A stretch of DNA of 64,000 nucleotides from JANQQJ01 sp046290575 (GCA_046290575.1 JBKAGX010000004.1:62001-126000), one strand, 5' to 3'. Shown: positions 16,549 to 25,070, counted from the first letter of the stretch. Notes: a model not told the origin generated them from the letters alone. Program-made: numbers and translations.

Positions 16549-16979
16549 GGCATCACCGTTACAGGCACGGGGGAATGTTGGGCGAGGGCATTCGTGGTGC
16601 TCCCGAAGATGAGTGCCTCAAATCGCGATTGGCCGTTGCGCCCGACAAAAACCTGACTGACATCCCGTTCTGCAATAAGCCCCAGCAGAACCTCGGTGGC
16701 CTGGCCGTGCCGCACCATGGTTTCCGCTTCGACGCCGTATTTGGCGGCCAGTGCTTTGGCTGGACTCATGATTTTCTCTTCCGCCGCGGCTATTTCAGCC
16801 TCGCGTTTCTTGTGCCGTTCTGCGAGTTCTTCCGGACCCATAAAATCATAGCCGGACCAGTCAATGACGTGCGCCAGGAGCAGCGCCGCGCCAACGCTCG
16901 CCGCCTGTTCTGCGGCATAGGCGACGGCGTGGTTGGATGGTTCGGAGCCATCGATGCCGACGAGGTAGAGCTGGGCCAT
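16545..16979 (-). CDS. Universal stress protein (ATP-binding type)
   Basis: This is a 144-residue UspA-fold protein. The C-terminal G-x2-G-x9-G-S/T motif (GRNGQSRFEALIFGS) is intact, so it belongs to the ATP-binding subgroup. USP genes often ride in TRAP transporter operons, as here, just downstream of the large permease gene, and can gate or sense the transporter. Confidence 0.9.
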   Translation of the reverse strand: MAQLYLVGIDGSEPSNHAVAYAAEQAASVGAALLLAHVIDWSGYDFMGPEELAERHKKREAEIAAAEEKIMSPAKALAAKYGVEAETMVRHGQATEVLLGLIAERDVSQVFVGRNGQSRFEALIFGSTTNALAQHSPVPVTVMP

Positions 16980-17032
16980 CGGTAGATTCCCTTCTGCGGT
17001 TAGGACGCGGCCATGCTAGCGAGGATGGTCTA

Positions 17033-18400
17033 TCAATCCAGCAGTTTGTTTGGGAGCCACAGGGCCAGCTCCGGCCAGATGATGACCATGGCAAGACCGA
17101 TCAATTGCAGGATCACGAACGGAATGACACCGCGATAGATCGACTGGATCTTGATGCTCTTGGGTGCAACGCCTTTCAGATAGAACAAGGCGAACCCGAA
17201 GGGCGGCGTCAGGAAGCTGGTCTGCAGGTTGACCGAGACCAGGATGGCAAACCAGGCCAGCACGCCGGCGGCCGGCACGTGCCCGCCGAAGTCAAGGTCG
17301 GAAACCAGCGGCGCAAAAATTGGCAGCACGATCAGGGTGATCTGCATCCAGTCCAGGAAGAATCCCAGCAGGAAAACCACTCCCAGCAGCAGGAACAGCA
17401 CGCCCCAGGCGCCAATGCCCAGATTGTCGACGAAGACGCTGATCAATTCGTGGCCGCCCAGAAAAGCAAAGACGAAGGAAAAAGCGGTCGCGGTCACGAA
17501 GATGCCGAACAGCATGGCGCCGGTCAGCGCTGACCTCTCCAGCACATCGGTCAGAACGGGTAAGGTCAGGCGGCGATTAAGAGCAGCGAGGATCAGTGCA
17601 CCGAATGCACCGACACCGGCAGCTTCGGTGGGCGTTGCAAATCCGGCGAAGATTGAGCCCAGCACCATGACGATAAGCGCCAATGGCGGGATGAAGCTTT
17701 TCAGCATGAGCAGAATCAGTTCGCCCATGCTGTCGGGGCCGAGGCCTTCCGGCAGCGGCGGTGCGCGTTCTGGCCGCAGGGTTGAGGCGGTTACGATGTA
17801 AACCATGTAGAGTCCGGCCAGAATCAGGCCGGGAATGATCGCAGCCATGAACAGGGTGCCCACCGATACGTTCAGCAGATTGCCCATGATGACCAGCATG
17901 ATGCTGGGTGGGATCAGAATGCCCAATGTTCCAGAGGAGGCAATGGTGCCGGTGGCAAGCGCCGGGTCATAGTTCCGTTCCATCATCGGCGGCAGCGCCA
18001 GCAGCGTCATCAGCACGACACTTGCGCCGATGATCCCAGTGCTCGCCGCCATGATGACGCCCAGCACCATGACGGAGACAGCCAACCCGCCTGGCAGGCG
18101 CCGGGTAAGAATCTGCAGCGCAAACAGTAGGTTGTTTGCCACGCCGGATTTCTCCAGCATGGTGCCCATGAAAATGAACATGGGGATTGCGACCAGCAGC
18201 AGGTTAGATACCTCGTTGCCGAAAATCCGCAGCACAATGGTAAAGAACTGCTCGAATTCGAACAGGCTCAGTGACATGCCGATCATGGCGAAGATAAGCG
18301 CTGTACCAGCCAGGCCGAACGCCACGGGGAATCCGCTGAACAGGAACACCGCCAACAGCGGGAACATCAGCATGGGCAGAATCGTGAGAAAACCTTCCAT
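17033..18400 (-). CDS. TRAP transporter large permease (DctM)
   Basis: This 455-residue protein, with about 12 membrane segments, is the translocation subunit of a TRAP carrier. Family features include FSGFPVAFGLAG early, SGTLGILIPPSIMLVI in the middle, and the C-terminal LQTSFLTPPFGFALFYLKG. It follows the small permease by 5 nt. The residue signature resembles TRAP systems for organic or keto acids, but the ligand cannot be fixed. Confidence 0.93.
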   Translation of the reverse strand: MEGFLTILPMLMFPLLAVFLFSGFPVAFGLAGTALIFAMIGMSLSLFEFEQFFTIVLRIFGNEVSNLLLVAIPMFIFMGTMLEKSGVANNLLFALQILTRRLPGGLAVSVMVLGVIMAASTGIIGASVVLMTLLALPPMMERNYDPALATGTIASSGTLGILIPPSIMLVIMGNLLNVSVGTLFMAAIIPGLILAGLYMVYIVTASTLRPERAPPLPEGLGPDSMGELILLMLKSFIPPLALIVMVLGSIFAGFATPTEAAGVGAFGALILAALNRRLTLPVLTDVLERSALTGAMLFGIFVTATAFSFVFAFLGGHELISVFVDNLGIGAWGVLFLLLGVVFLLGFFLDWMQITLIVLPIFAPLVSDLDFGGHVPAAGVLAWFAILVSVNLQTSFLTPPFGFALFYLKGVAPKSIKIQSIYRGVIPFVILQLIGLAMVIIWPELALWLPNKLLD

Positions 18401-18405
18401 GACCG

Positions 18406-18999
18406 TTAGTCCTTCAACGGTTCTTCACCGGCCTCGATGAGATCGGCGTGGTGGGTTTCAGCAATGAAGGCGGCATGGCTGCGCAGATGGTCGGGGCCGA
18501 ACAGGTAAAGCACGCATTTCAGTGCGACGGCTAGACCTGCCAGCATCAACAGCAGGAAACCGACCGGGATCATGCCTTTGATGATCCAGCGGTCGCTCAG
18601 CCCGGATTGGGGTGAGCCCTCATCCAATCGCCAGGCGAATTCCGCGAATTCATAGCCCCAATAGACCAGGATCGCGCAATAAGGGATCACGAACAGTACG
18701 GAGCCGATCAGTTCGACCCAAACCCGTGTCCGGGGCGTCAGGCGGTCGCGGACCAGCTCAATGCGCACATGCGCGTCTTTCAGATAGGCATAGCCCAGCG
18801 TCAGTAAGAAAAGTGTCGCATGCAGGTGCCACTCCAGCTCCTGAAGTTTGGTGGAGCTGACGATCTGCCATTGTTGCGACCGTGAGACGACGTCGAAAAT
18901 GATCGTCACCATCAGGAACAGCGCCAGCCAGGCCGCAACGCGCCCGACACCGCAGACGAAGCGGTCCAGGCCGTGGGTCAGTCGATCAATGAATTCCAT
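18406..18999 (-). CDS. TRAP transporter small permease (DctQ)
   Basis: This 197-residue protein has four predicted membrane segments and the DctQ family pattern (KDAHVRIELVRDRLTPRTR after helix 2). It pairs with the large subunit downstream (5 nt) and the binding protein upstream (9 nt). A soluble tail of about 25 residues extends beyond the last helix. Confidence 0.9.
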   Translation of the reverse strand: MEFIDRLTHGLDRFVCGVGRVAAWLALFLMVTIIFDVVSRSQQWQIVSSTKLQELEWHLHATLFLLTLGYAYLKDAHVRIELVRDRLTPRTRVWVELIGSVLFVIPYCAILVYWGYEFAEFAWRLDEGSPQSGLSDRWIIKGMIPVGFLLLMLAGLAVALKCVLYLFGPDHLRSHAAFIAETHHADLIEAGEEPLKD

Positions 19000-19008
19000 C
19001 GCGGCGGC

Positions 19009-20079
19009 TTAGGGCAGGTAGCCAAGATCGCGCCAGATCGCGTTCTTTTCCCGGAACGCGGCAAACGATTCATGGGCCCGTTTGAAGTCCGGGTTCTTGG
19101 CGGATTCCTCGACGATGACCTCTTCCCAGGCGTTGCGCAGCGCTTCGAGAATCTCGGGCGACCATTTCTGGATTTTGACCCCCTTTTCCTGCAGGAAAAT
19201 CAGGGCGTCCGCCTGAATCGCTTCACCCTCGGCAATGGAGTATCGCATGTTGTCGCCACACACGGCTTCGATCTGCGCCTTTTGTGTCTCGTTCAGGGCG
19301 TCCCACTCATCCTTGTTGATCATCAGGTCGAAGAACGTCGACTGCTGGTGCCAGCCGGGGAAATAGTAGTATTTGGCCGCCTGATAGAAGCCCAGGTTTA
19401 CGTCGATGGCGGGCATCGAAAATTCGGTACCGTCGATGGTGCCCAGTTCGAGCGCGGGAAAGATATCGCCGGAGGACAGCAACTGCGTGCTGGCACCGAG
19501 TTTTTCGAGCACCTTGCCGCCCAGCCCGAAGAACCGGATTTTCAGGCCCTTCAGATCCTCAGGCGAGTTGATCTCGTTCTTGAACCAGCCGGAGGCCTCC
19601 GGCGCGATCATGCCGCACATCACGGAATGGATGTTGTAGCGGTGATAGATCTCCTGAAAAATTTCCTGACCGCCGCCGAAATAATACCAGGCCATATATT
19701 CGTCACCGCGCATCCCGAAGGGCACCGCGGAAAACACCTGCAAGGCGGAAACCTTGCCTGCCCAATAGCCAGGGGTCGACCAGGCCGCTTCCAGTGCGCC
19801 GACGGAAATGGCTTCAAAGGCGTCCAGTGCCGGGACCAGCGCGTTGGGCTGATAAAACTCGATTTCGAAGTCGCCGGCCGAGACAATTTCCAATTGCTCG
19901 GCCAGACGCAAGCCCAGCGTGCCGATCTGCGGCAGGGTGCTGGGATAGGCGCTGGACAGTTTCCAGCTGACGGATGGTTCACGCGCTGGCTCGTCTGCTG
20001 CCGGACCCGTCGGCTGCTCGGCGGAACAGGCGGCTAGCATCAGCGCCGCTGCCGCTGCGATTGCTTTCAAGCCCTTCAT
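19009..20079 (-). CDS. TRAP substrate-binding protein, lipoprotein type (DctP)
   Basis: This 356-residue periplasmic receptor of a TRAP carrier is first in its operon. The N-terminus is a lipoprotein signal (MKGLKAIAAAAALMLAAC, modified Cys18), so it is membrane-anchored instead of free in the periplasm, which is unusual for Gram-negative TRAP receptors. The DctP fold shows WKNEINSPEDLKGLKIR-like text near the middle (FKNEINSPEDLKGLKIRFFG), the usual ligand-contact region. The ligand is unknown; relatives bind keto acids. Confidence 0.9.
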   Translation of the reverse strand: MKGLKAIAAAAALMLAACSAEQPTGPAADEPAREPSVSWKLSSAYPSTLPQIGTLGLRLAEQLEIVSAGDFEIEFYQPNALVPALDAFEAISVGALEAAWSTPGYWAGKVSALQVFSAVPFGMRGDEYMAWYYFGGGQEIFQEIYHRYNIHSVMCGMIAPEASGWFKNEINSPEDLKGLKIRFFGLGGKVLEKLGASTQLLSSGDIFPALELGTIDGTEFSMPAIDVNLGFYQAAKYYYFPGWHQQSTFFDLMINKDEWDALNETQKAQIEAVCGDNMRYSIAEGEAIQADALIFLQEKGVKIQKWSPEILEALRNAWEEVIVEESAKNPDFKRAHESFAAFREKNAIWRDLGYLP

Positions 20080-20245
20080 CTGTGAATCTTCCCCTCGGTT
20101 TCTTGAAGCCCTTATAGGAGCTTATTGCGGCCCTCTCAACGGTGAGGCTGAGGTTGCGCCTAAAACCCGGAATTCGGTCGTGCTTTAAGACCGGATCAAA
20201 CCGGGTTAGTCTTCCATTGCTGGGAAGCCAACTGCTGGAGGGACC

Positions 20246-20962
20246 ATGACGAACCTCATCATCGCAAGCGCACTGTTTTTTCTCATTCATTCCCTTGTGT
20301 CAGGCACCGGCCTTCGGTTTGTGCTGATCGACAAGATTGGGCAGGGTGCCTATCTCGGCATCTTTTCGCTGATCTCGATAGGGTCAGTTGTTTGGATGTC
20401 GATGGCCTATGGCGACGCGCCCTACATACACATTCCAGTATTGGGCGATCTACCCCCGGCAATCGATTATGTCACTTTGGTCATCATGATCGCTGCTTTC
20501 CTTCTGGCGGTTGTCGGGATCACGACGAAAAATCCGACGGCAACAGGTCAGGAGGCGATGTTACAGGGCGATGACGTCGCCCATGGCATTGTCCGGATTA
20601 CCCGGCACCCGTTTCTGTTCGGCGCCGCGCTTTGGGCGTTCGCGCATATTCTGAGCAATGGTGAGGTGGCGTCGCTGATCTTCTTCGGCACGTTCTTTGT
20701 CGTCGTGGTGCGCGGCATGATCAATATTGACAGGAAGCGCGCGCGGGTTGACCCGGCAGGGTGGGAGAAATTCGCTGCACAGACGTCTCGGGTGCCGTTC
20801 CTGGCCATCATGCAGGGGCGTAACAGCCTCAAACTCGGTGAACTGGGTGCGGTGCGCGTCTTGGGGGCCATTGTAATCTTTGTCGCCATTTTCTACTTCC
20901 ATGCGGAGCTCTTTGGCGCCGCTGCCGGCTCATGGGTCACTGGCGCGCCGGGGCTCGGCTAA
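20246..20962 (+). CDS. NnrU family membrane protein
   Basis: This 238-residue protein has about six membrane helices. The NnrU signature VRITRHPFLFGAALWAFAH is at about residues 115-133 and resembles the isoprenylcysteine/ phospholipid methyltransferase fold. NnrU was named near nitrite and nitric oxide reductase genes, but none is here, so that role should not be assumed. Confidence 0.85.
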   Translation: MTNLIIASALFFLIHSLVSGTGLRFVLIDKIGQGAYLGIFSLISIGSVVWMSMAYGDAPYIHIPVLGDLPPAIDYVTLVIMIAAFLLAVVGITTKNPTATGQEAMLQGDDVAHGIVRITRHPFLFGAALWAFAHILSNGEVASLIFFGTFFVVVVRGMINIDRKRARVDPAGWEKFAAQTSRVPFLAIMQGRNSLKLGELGAVRVLGAIVIFVAIFYFHAELFGAAAGSWVTGAPGLG

Positions 20963-21015
20963 CGAGTATGTGTTGAGCGAAAGCCACGACTGTGGCGTCT
21001 AGAAAGGGGAGAGTA

Positions 21016-21588
21016 ATGCAAAACGTATTAAGTGCACTTGCCGTGCTTTTGATCCTAGGGGTTGGGACGTCGGTGCAGGCGGAAACCCGCGACGGCGCCG
21101 TTACGCTCAAAGCCACGACGGCAACTGCCGGCACGGGCGGCGCCGCTGACGAGGCGGCGCCGGGCAAGGATACCGCAGGCTTCACCTGCTACGATGAAGA
21201 CGGCGACACGTTTTGCGCCTGTACCAGCCTTAAGGACTGCAATGCGCTGATTAAATCGGGCAAGTGCAACGGCGACCTGACAATTCATGAGGAAGATCCG
21301 CCCGACGCGACATGTGAGACCGATAGCGCCGATCGGCCCGGCGAACCGTCACCGATGAAGCTCAAAGCAGAGGCTTCAACCTCGTCAGCATCAATGTCTG
21401 CCACCGAGATGACGCTGAAAGCCGCTGGACCGGGTGGCACCGAGTTCGAGTGTGAGTATGACGATGAAGGCAACAAGACTGGCTGCAAGTGCGGCAGTAC
21501 CAAGGACTGTCTCCACATGTTCAAGAAGAAGGCCTGTGGTGACTGGGATGTTGACGATCAGGGCACAAAAGCGAGCTGTGGCCCCTAG
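21016..21588 (+). CDS. Secreted cysteine-rich protein with two repeats
   Basis: I do not recognise this 190-residue protein. It has a signal peptide (to about residue 22, VQAE) and 12 cysteines in two copies of one pattern, C-x(8,10)-C-x-C-x5-C-x8-C-x(13,15)-C. Copy one uses Cys58, 67, 69, 75, 84 and 100; copy two uses Cys146, 157, 159, 165, 174 and 188. Each copy has FxC, an acidic D/E stretch, CxC and KDC. The linkers are rich in A, T and S, with a recurring LKA. Disulfide-bonded periplasmic or extracellular domains are likely. The ATG is chosen for GGGGAG just upstream; a longer start at 20992 is possible. Confidence 0.7.
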   Translation: MQNVLSALAVLLILGVGTSVQAETRDGAVTLKATTATAGTGGAADEAAPGKDTAGFTCYDEDGDTFCACTSLKDCNALIKSGKCNGDLTIHEEDPPDATCETDSADRPGEPSPMKLKAEASTSSASMSATEMTLKAAGPGGTEFECEYDDEGNKTGCKCGSTKDCLHMFKKKACGDWDVDDQGTKASCGP

Positions 21589-21629
21589 CTGTTGAGAGTG
21601 TCAGGCCTGATGTCATGTAGTCGCGCGCC

Positions 21630-22127
21630 GTGGACGTGAAGGACGTCAAAATCCGCCGCGCGGTCGGGGGTGATGTCGCCCAGCTAGTGCCCATGATGCA
21701 TGGGTTGGCCCTGTATCACGGTGATCCGATTGAGCACATTACGGCTGAGGCCGTGCTGCGGGACGGTTTCGGCGACGCCCGGGAATATGACCTGCTGGTT
21801 GCCGAAATGGATGGGGAGATCGTCGGATATGCCTCATTCCATAATAGTTATGAGTCTGCCTACGCTGCCCGTGGCGTCTATCTGATGGAGTTGTTTGTTG
21901 CAGAGACTGCACGGCGAGCGGGTGTGGCGCGGCGATTAGTTGCAGCGGTCGCGGCTGAAGCCAGGGCGCGCAATCGAAGTTTCCTTTGGTGGCTTTCAGC
22001 AGCGGATAATAGGGACGCTCAGGCGGCCTATAACGCCATGGGTGCGGAGACCGAGCCGCTTGTCTATCACGCATTGACTCTGAAGACCTTCGAGCGGTTC
22101 GCAGAGGAGGGGGAGCGCCGCACCTGA
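21630..22127 (+). CDS. GNAT family N-acetyltransferase
   Basis: This 165-residue protein has the GNAT fold: IRRAVGGDVAQLVPMM at the start, then YLMELFVAETARRAGVARRLVAAV (acetyl-CoA loop R/Q-x-x-G-x-G/A variant), and NRDAQAAYNAMGAE near the end. The substrate is unknown. It starts with GTG 41 nt after the cysteine-rich gene. Confidence 0.8.
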   Translation: MDVKDVKIRRAVGGDVAQLVPMMHGLALYHGDPIEHITAEAVLRDGFGDAREYDLLVAEMDGEIVGYASFHNSYESAYAARGVYLMELFVAETARRAGVARRLVAAVAAEARARNRSFLWWLSAADNRDAQAAYNAMGAETEPLVYHALTLKTFERFAEEGERRT

Positions 22128-22263
22128 TCTGTTGCATGCAGACAACAGTGAGTCTGTTTTTTTTGAAGCGCACCTTTCAGCACGCGCCGCGCGCTTTACA
22201 TTTATACGAGCGCTCCCCTATATGTAGACGAGGTGTCGGGAGCACATACCAGATGACACGGTC

Positions 22264-22503
22264 ATGAGGGTGGCCGGGTCACAAGGCATGGAGACTCCGA
22301 TGGACGATAACCTCGTCTTGGTTTTGACAACCTTACCCAAATATCTGCTGATCACCGCGATGATTGGTGCGCTGCTTGGCTTCGAGCTTGCACGGTCCAA
22401 TGGCTTCGGGCGTTTCAAGTCAACGCTTCGTGGCGGGTCGATCGGTGCTTTGCTCGGCGGTGTCGTTGTCGCCAGCGTGACCACGGTTATGGGCTATATC
22501 TAG
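22264..22503 (+). CDS. Small membrane protein of unknown function
   Basis: I do not recognise this protein. It is 79 residues at the longest; starts at 22288 or 22300 are equally possible. Two hydrophobic segments, LPKYLLITAMIGALLGFEL and GALLGGVVVASVTTVMGYI, are separated by a basic linker (RSNGFGRFKSTLRGG), so a two-helix hairpin with a cytoplasmic loop is likely. Its stop overlaps the presumed start region of the next gene. Confidence 0.5.
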   Translation: MRVAGSQGMETPMDDNLVLVLTTLPKYLLITAMIGALLGFELARSNGFGRFKSTLRGGSIGALLGGVVVASVTTVMGYI

Positions 22504-22540
22504 CGTTCGCAACGGCCTCCGGACCGGCACGCTGCTGCTG

Positions 22541-23041
22541 GTGAGTGCCATACTGGCGGCTTGCCAGCCCGCACCGACGACCGACCCGCGCATACGTGTA
22601 ATCGACCCCGTCAATCTGGCGATCTATCAGTCGTTTCAGTTCGCGCAGGCCGCACCCATGGTTCGCCAGGCAATGGCGTTCCCGGACATGGATGCAGCTG
22701 CTGCTGATGCGGCCATACGCCGTGCCCTTATCCGCGATCTTGACCAGAAAAATTACGCATTGAAGCCGGATGCCCAACTCTCTGTGCGTTTCGGACTCGG
22801 TCTCAGGGAACTGGTCGAGGTTCGTGGCCGGATGGAATGGGGCGGGCGCGATGGCCGCGTCACGGAAGGACGCCTTCAGGCTGTGTTGCAGGTTTCCTTC
22901 ACGGAAGTCGCCACCGGCACGGATGTCTGGCGTGTTGAGGTCGAGGGACCGTGGGATGAGGAAGCGACTGTTGACGCCAATGTTGACCGGCTGATCCGCG
23001 CCGCTCTCAGGCAGGTCCCCAGAGCGGGCCAAAAACCTTAA
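22541..23041 (+). CDS. Predicted lipoprotein, start codon uncertain
   Basis: This is a protein of at least 166 residues with the lipobox LAAC (Cys at residue 8 counted from the GTG at 22541). From that GTG the signal peptide would be only seven residues and have no basic n-region. The frame is open upstream to 22481 and encodes SVRNGLRTGTLLLVSAILAAC, a full lipoprotein signal, but has no ATG, GTG or TTG there; only an ATA (22496) or CTG codons could start it. The mature part has no recognised domain. It is mixed charge, ending ...RLIRAALRQVPRAGQKP. Confidence 0.6.
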   Translation: MSAILAACQPAPTTDPRIRVIDPVNLAIYQSFQFAQAAPMVRQAMAFPDMDAAAADAAIRRALIRDLDQKNYALKPDAQLSVRFGLGLRELVEVRGRMEWGGRDGRVTEGRLQAVLQVSFTEVATGTDVWRVEVEGPWDEEATVDANVDRLIRAALRQVPRAGQKP

Positions 23042-23120
23042 CGTCATCGCGAGTGTTTATGAGAAATGCGGCGATCCACGTGGATTGCTTCGTACCCGTC
23101 TTGCCGGGCTCGCAATGACG
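23042..23120. repeat. REP-like palindromic intergenic element
   Basis: CGTCATCGCGAG at the left end and CTCGCAATGACG at the right end are inverted copies with one mismatch. The interior holds the palindrome ATCCACGTGGAT followed by TGCTTCG. This resembles the dispersed 'CGTCATTGCGAG...GCAATCC' element of many proteobacterial genomes. It fills the space between two convergent genes, where it may end both transcripts. I saw one copy in the window. Confidence 0.6.
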
Positions 23121-23130
23121 GTAGAGGATA

Positions 23131-24306
23131 CTACCGGCTCAATTCTTTCATCGCGCGTTCCAGCCCTTCCAGGGTCATCGGGAACATCCGGTGTGACATG
23201 ATCTGCTTCATGATCTCAATAGAGGGCGTGGCGTCCCAATAGCCTTCGGGCACCGGGTTCAGCCAGACGGCCTTCGGATAGACGCTGAGCATGCGCTGCA
23301 TCCAACTTTCACCGGATTCCTCGTTCCAGTGCTCCACCGACCCGCCCGGATGGACGATTTCGTAGGGGCTCATGGTCGCGTCGCCGACGAAGATCACCTT
23401 GTAGTCATGCGGTGGTGTGCATCACCTGATAGGTGCATCTTGTCGGCCCCGGCGGACATTGTCCTGCCAAACTTCTTCATACAGGCAGTTATGGAAGTAG
23501 AAGTATTCCAGGTTTTTGAACTCGGTGCTGGCGGCTGAGAACAGTTCCTCGCAGACCTTGATATGCGGGTCCATGGAGCCGCCGACATCGAAGAACAGCA
23601 GCACTTTGACGCTGTTGTGCCGTTCCGGCACCATCTTCAGGTCCAGATAACCGGCGTTTTTGGCGGTCGAGCGGATGGTATCCGGCAGATCGAGTTCTTC
23701 GGCGTTACCGTCACGCGCCCAGCGTCGCAGTCGGCGCAGCGCCACCTTGATGTTACGGGTGCCGATTTCCAGCCCGTCATCCAGATTCTTGAACTCACGC
23801 TTGTCCCAGACCTTGACCGCCTTGTTGTTCTTGTTCTTGTCCTGACCGATGCGGACCCCGGCCGGGTTATAGCCATGCGCGCCATAGGGAGACTTGCCGT
23901 TGGTGCCGATCCACTTGTTGCCGCCCTCGTGGCGCTCGTCCTGTTCTTCCATGCGCTTTTTGAGGGTTTCCATGAGTTCGTCCCAATCCATGGCTTCGAG
24001 CGCGGCTTTTTCTTCTTCGGTGAAGAATTTTTCCGTCAGCTGCTTCAGCCAGTCTTCGGGGATCTCATGCACATCGTCATCGGCGGTGAATTCGATGCCC
24101 TCGAAGCACTTGCCGAACACCCGGTCGAACTTGTCCAGATTCTTCTCATCCTTCACCAGCGCGGAGCGTGAGAGGTAATAGAACTCGTTGACGTTGTAGC
24201 GGGCCACGCCCTTGTCGAGGGCCTCGAGCAGCGTCAGATATTCGCGCAAGGTGACCGGCACCTTTGCCTCGCGCAGCTCGTAGAAGAATTCGGTAAACAT
24301 GGTCAT
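23131..24306 (-). pseudogene. VWA (CoxE-like) domain protein, interrupted
   Basis: The gene should encode about 391 residues of the VWA/CoxE family that works with a MoxR ATPase in cofactor or complex assembly. The N-terminal piece starts MTMFTEFFYELREAKVPVTL (ATG 24306, GGGAG upstream) and includes the metal-site-like FFDVGGSMDPH. It stops at an in-frame TGA at 23422-23424 after ...VWQDNVRRGRQ. Reading resumes in the same frame with HDYKVIFVGDATMSPYEI and runs to ELSR. Between them the +1 frame reads TYQVMHTT, which fits the family, so two compensating indels probably caused the stop. It is either a decayed gene or an assembly error. Confidence 0.75.
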
Positions 24307-24316
24307 TCTGCTCCCA

Positions 24317-24333
24317 CTCTCCCGGCAGGAGAG
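24317..24333. repeat. Small inverted repeat upstream of VWA gene
   Basis: CTCTCC-CGGCA-GGAGAG forms a 6-bp stem. It lies in the leader of the VWA gene just before the GGGAG ribosome site. Similar 'CTCTCCCGGC' hairpins are common dispersed elements. Confidence 0.35.
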
Positions 24334-24449
24334 GGTCAGTGTGATGGCTATCCCTTGAATATTAGCCTCGTGGCCCGGATTCAAGGAATCATCGTAAACC
24401 GGGGCTAGACGATGCCCGAATAGCCGGCTGGAGATCCTTGATGTGCGAC

Positions 24450-24464
24450 AATATTCAAGATATT
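24450..24464. promoter_or_regulatory. Inverted repeat before parDE, possible operator
   Basis: AATAT-TCAAG-ATATT lies 35 nt before the antitoxin start. Ribbon-helix-helix antitoxins of the ParD type bind such AT-rich dyads to repress their own operon. Confidence 0.4.
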
Positions 24465-24498
24465 CTGTGCAAATCTTCCGGAAATTGTGGAGACAAGT

Positions 24499-24762
24499 GT
24501 GTCTGACACGATGAATCTCAACGTCCGCATCAGCGGTGTTTTGCGCGATCACGTCTCACGCGAGTTAGCGGACGGGGCTTATGAGAATGTCAGCGAATAT
24601 GTGCGCACGCTCATCCGCCGCGATAAGGAAGCGGCCGAGGGCGCGGCTTTCGAGAGTATCAAAGCCGAACTTCAATTGGCGTTTTCAGCCCCTGATGAGG
24701 ACTACAAGCCGTTGACCGCCCAGGACGTTCTGGCGCGCAACGCCGACCGACCGCAAAAATGA
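24499..24762 (+). CDS. ParD-type antitoxin
   Basis: This 87-residue protein has an N-terminal ribbon-helix-helix (MNLNVRISGVLRDHV, then YENVSEYVRTLIRRD). The acidic C-terminal half would wrap the toxin. The GTG at 24499 has GGAGA (24489-24493) five bases upstream; a GTG at 24487 and an ATG at 24511 are alternatives. It overlaps the toxin gene by 4 nt (ATGA), as is standard for type II modules. Confidence 0.85.
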   Translation: MSDTMNLNVRISGVLRDHVSRELADGAYENVSEYVRTLIRRDKEAAEGAAFESIKAELQLAFSAPDEDYKPLTAQDVLARNADRPQK

Positions 24763-25070
24763 GTCGTTATCTGGTCCTCGATACGGCGGGCCTGAGAATC
24801 GACGAGATATATCTCTACACTGCGCAGCGCTGGGGCGAAGAACAGGCCAATGCGTACATTGAAGGCCTTTTCAAGCTGTTCGCCCGGATCGCTTCCAAAC
24901 AAGTCCTTTGGAAGCCAATTCCCGCTGAATTCGGCGTTCGCGGCTATTACACCAAGTACGAAAAGCACTTTGTATTCTGGAAGGAACTCGCCAGTGGCGA
25001 GACCGGTATTGCCTCAATTCTGCACGAAAGGATGGATATGGGGCACCATCTAGACCGAGACTTTGCCTGA
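24759..25070 (+). CDS. ParE/RelE-superfamily toxin
   Basis: This 103-residue protein has the ParE pattern: IDEIYLYTAQRWGEEQANAYIEGLF at the start and a central beta sheet. GYYTKYEKHFVFWKE and ILHERMDMGHHL fill the C-terminal half, with the usual HxRMD near the end. ParE members poison DNA gyrase. It lies on the opposite strand between moxR and the VWA gene, which are normally neighbours. Confidence 0.88.
   Translation: MSRYLVLDTAGLRIDEIYLYTAQRWGEEQANAYIEGLFKLFARIASKQVLWKPIPAEFGVRGYYTKYEKHFVFWKELASGETGIASILHERMDMGHHLDRDFA

Noticed and set aside
15604..17533. + strand frames rich in Asp, Gln and Asn
   Set aside because: They are shadows of the symporter, stress protein and TRAP permease genes; their composition is that of reversed membrane-protein codons.
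20246..20962. Link of NnrU to denitrification
   Set aside because: No nitrite, nitric oxide or nitrous oxide reductase gene is in the window; the name is historical.
21630..22127. GNAT protein as the missing ceramide synthase
   Set aside because: It is 165 residues long and 14 kb from the ceramide operon; the known bacterial ceramide synthase is much larger.
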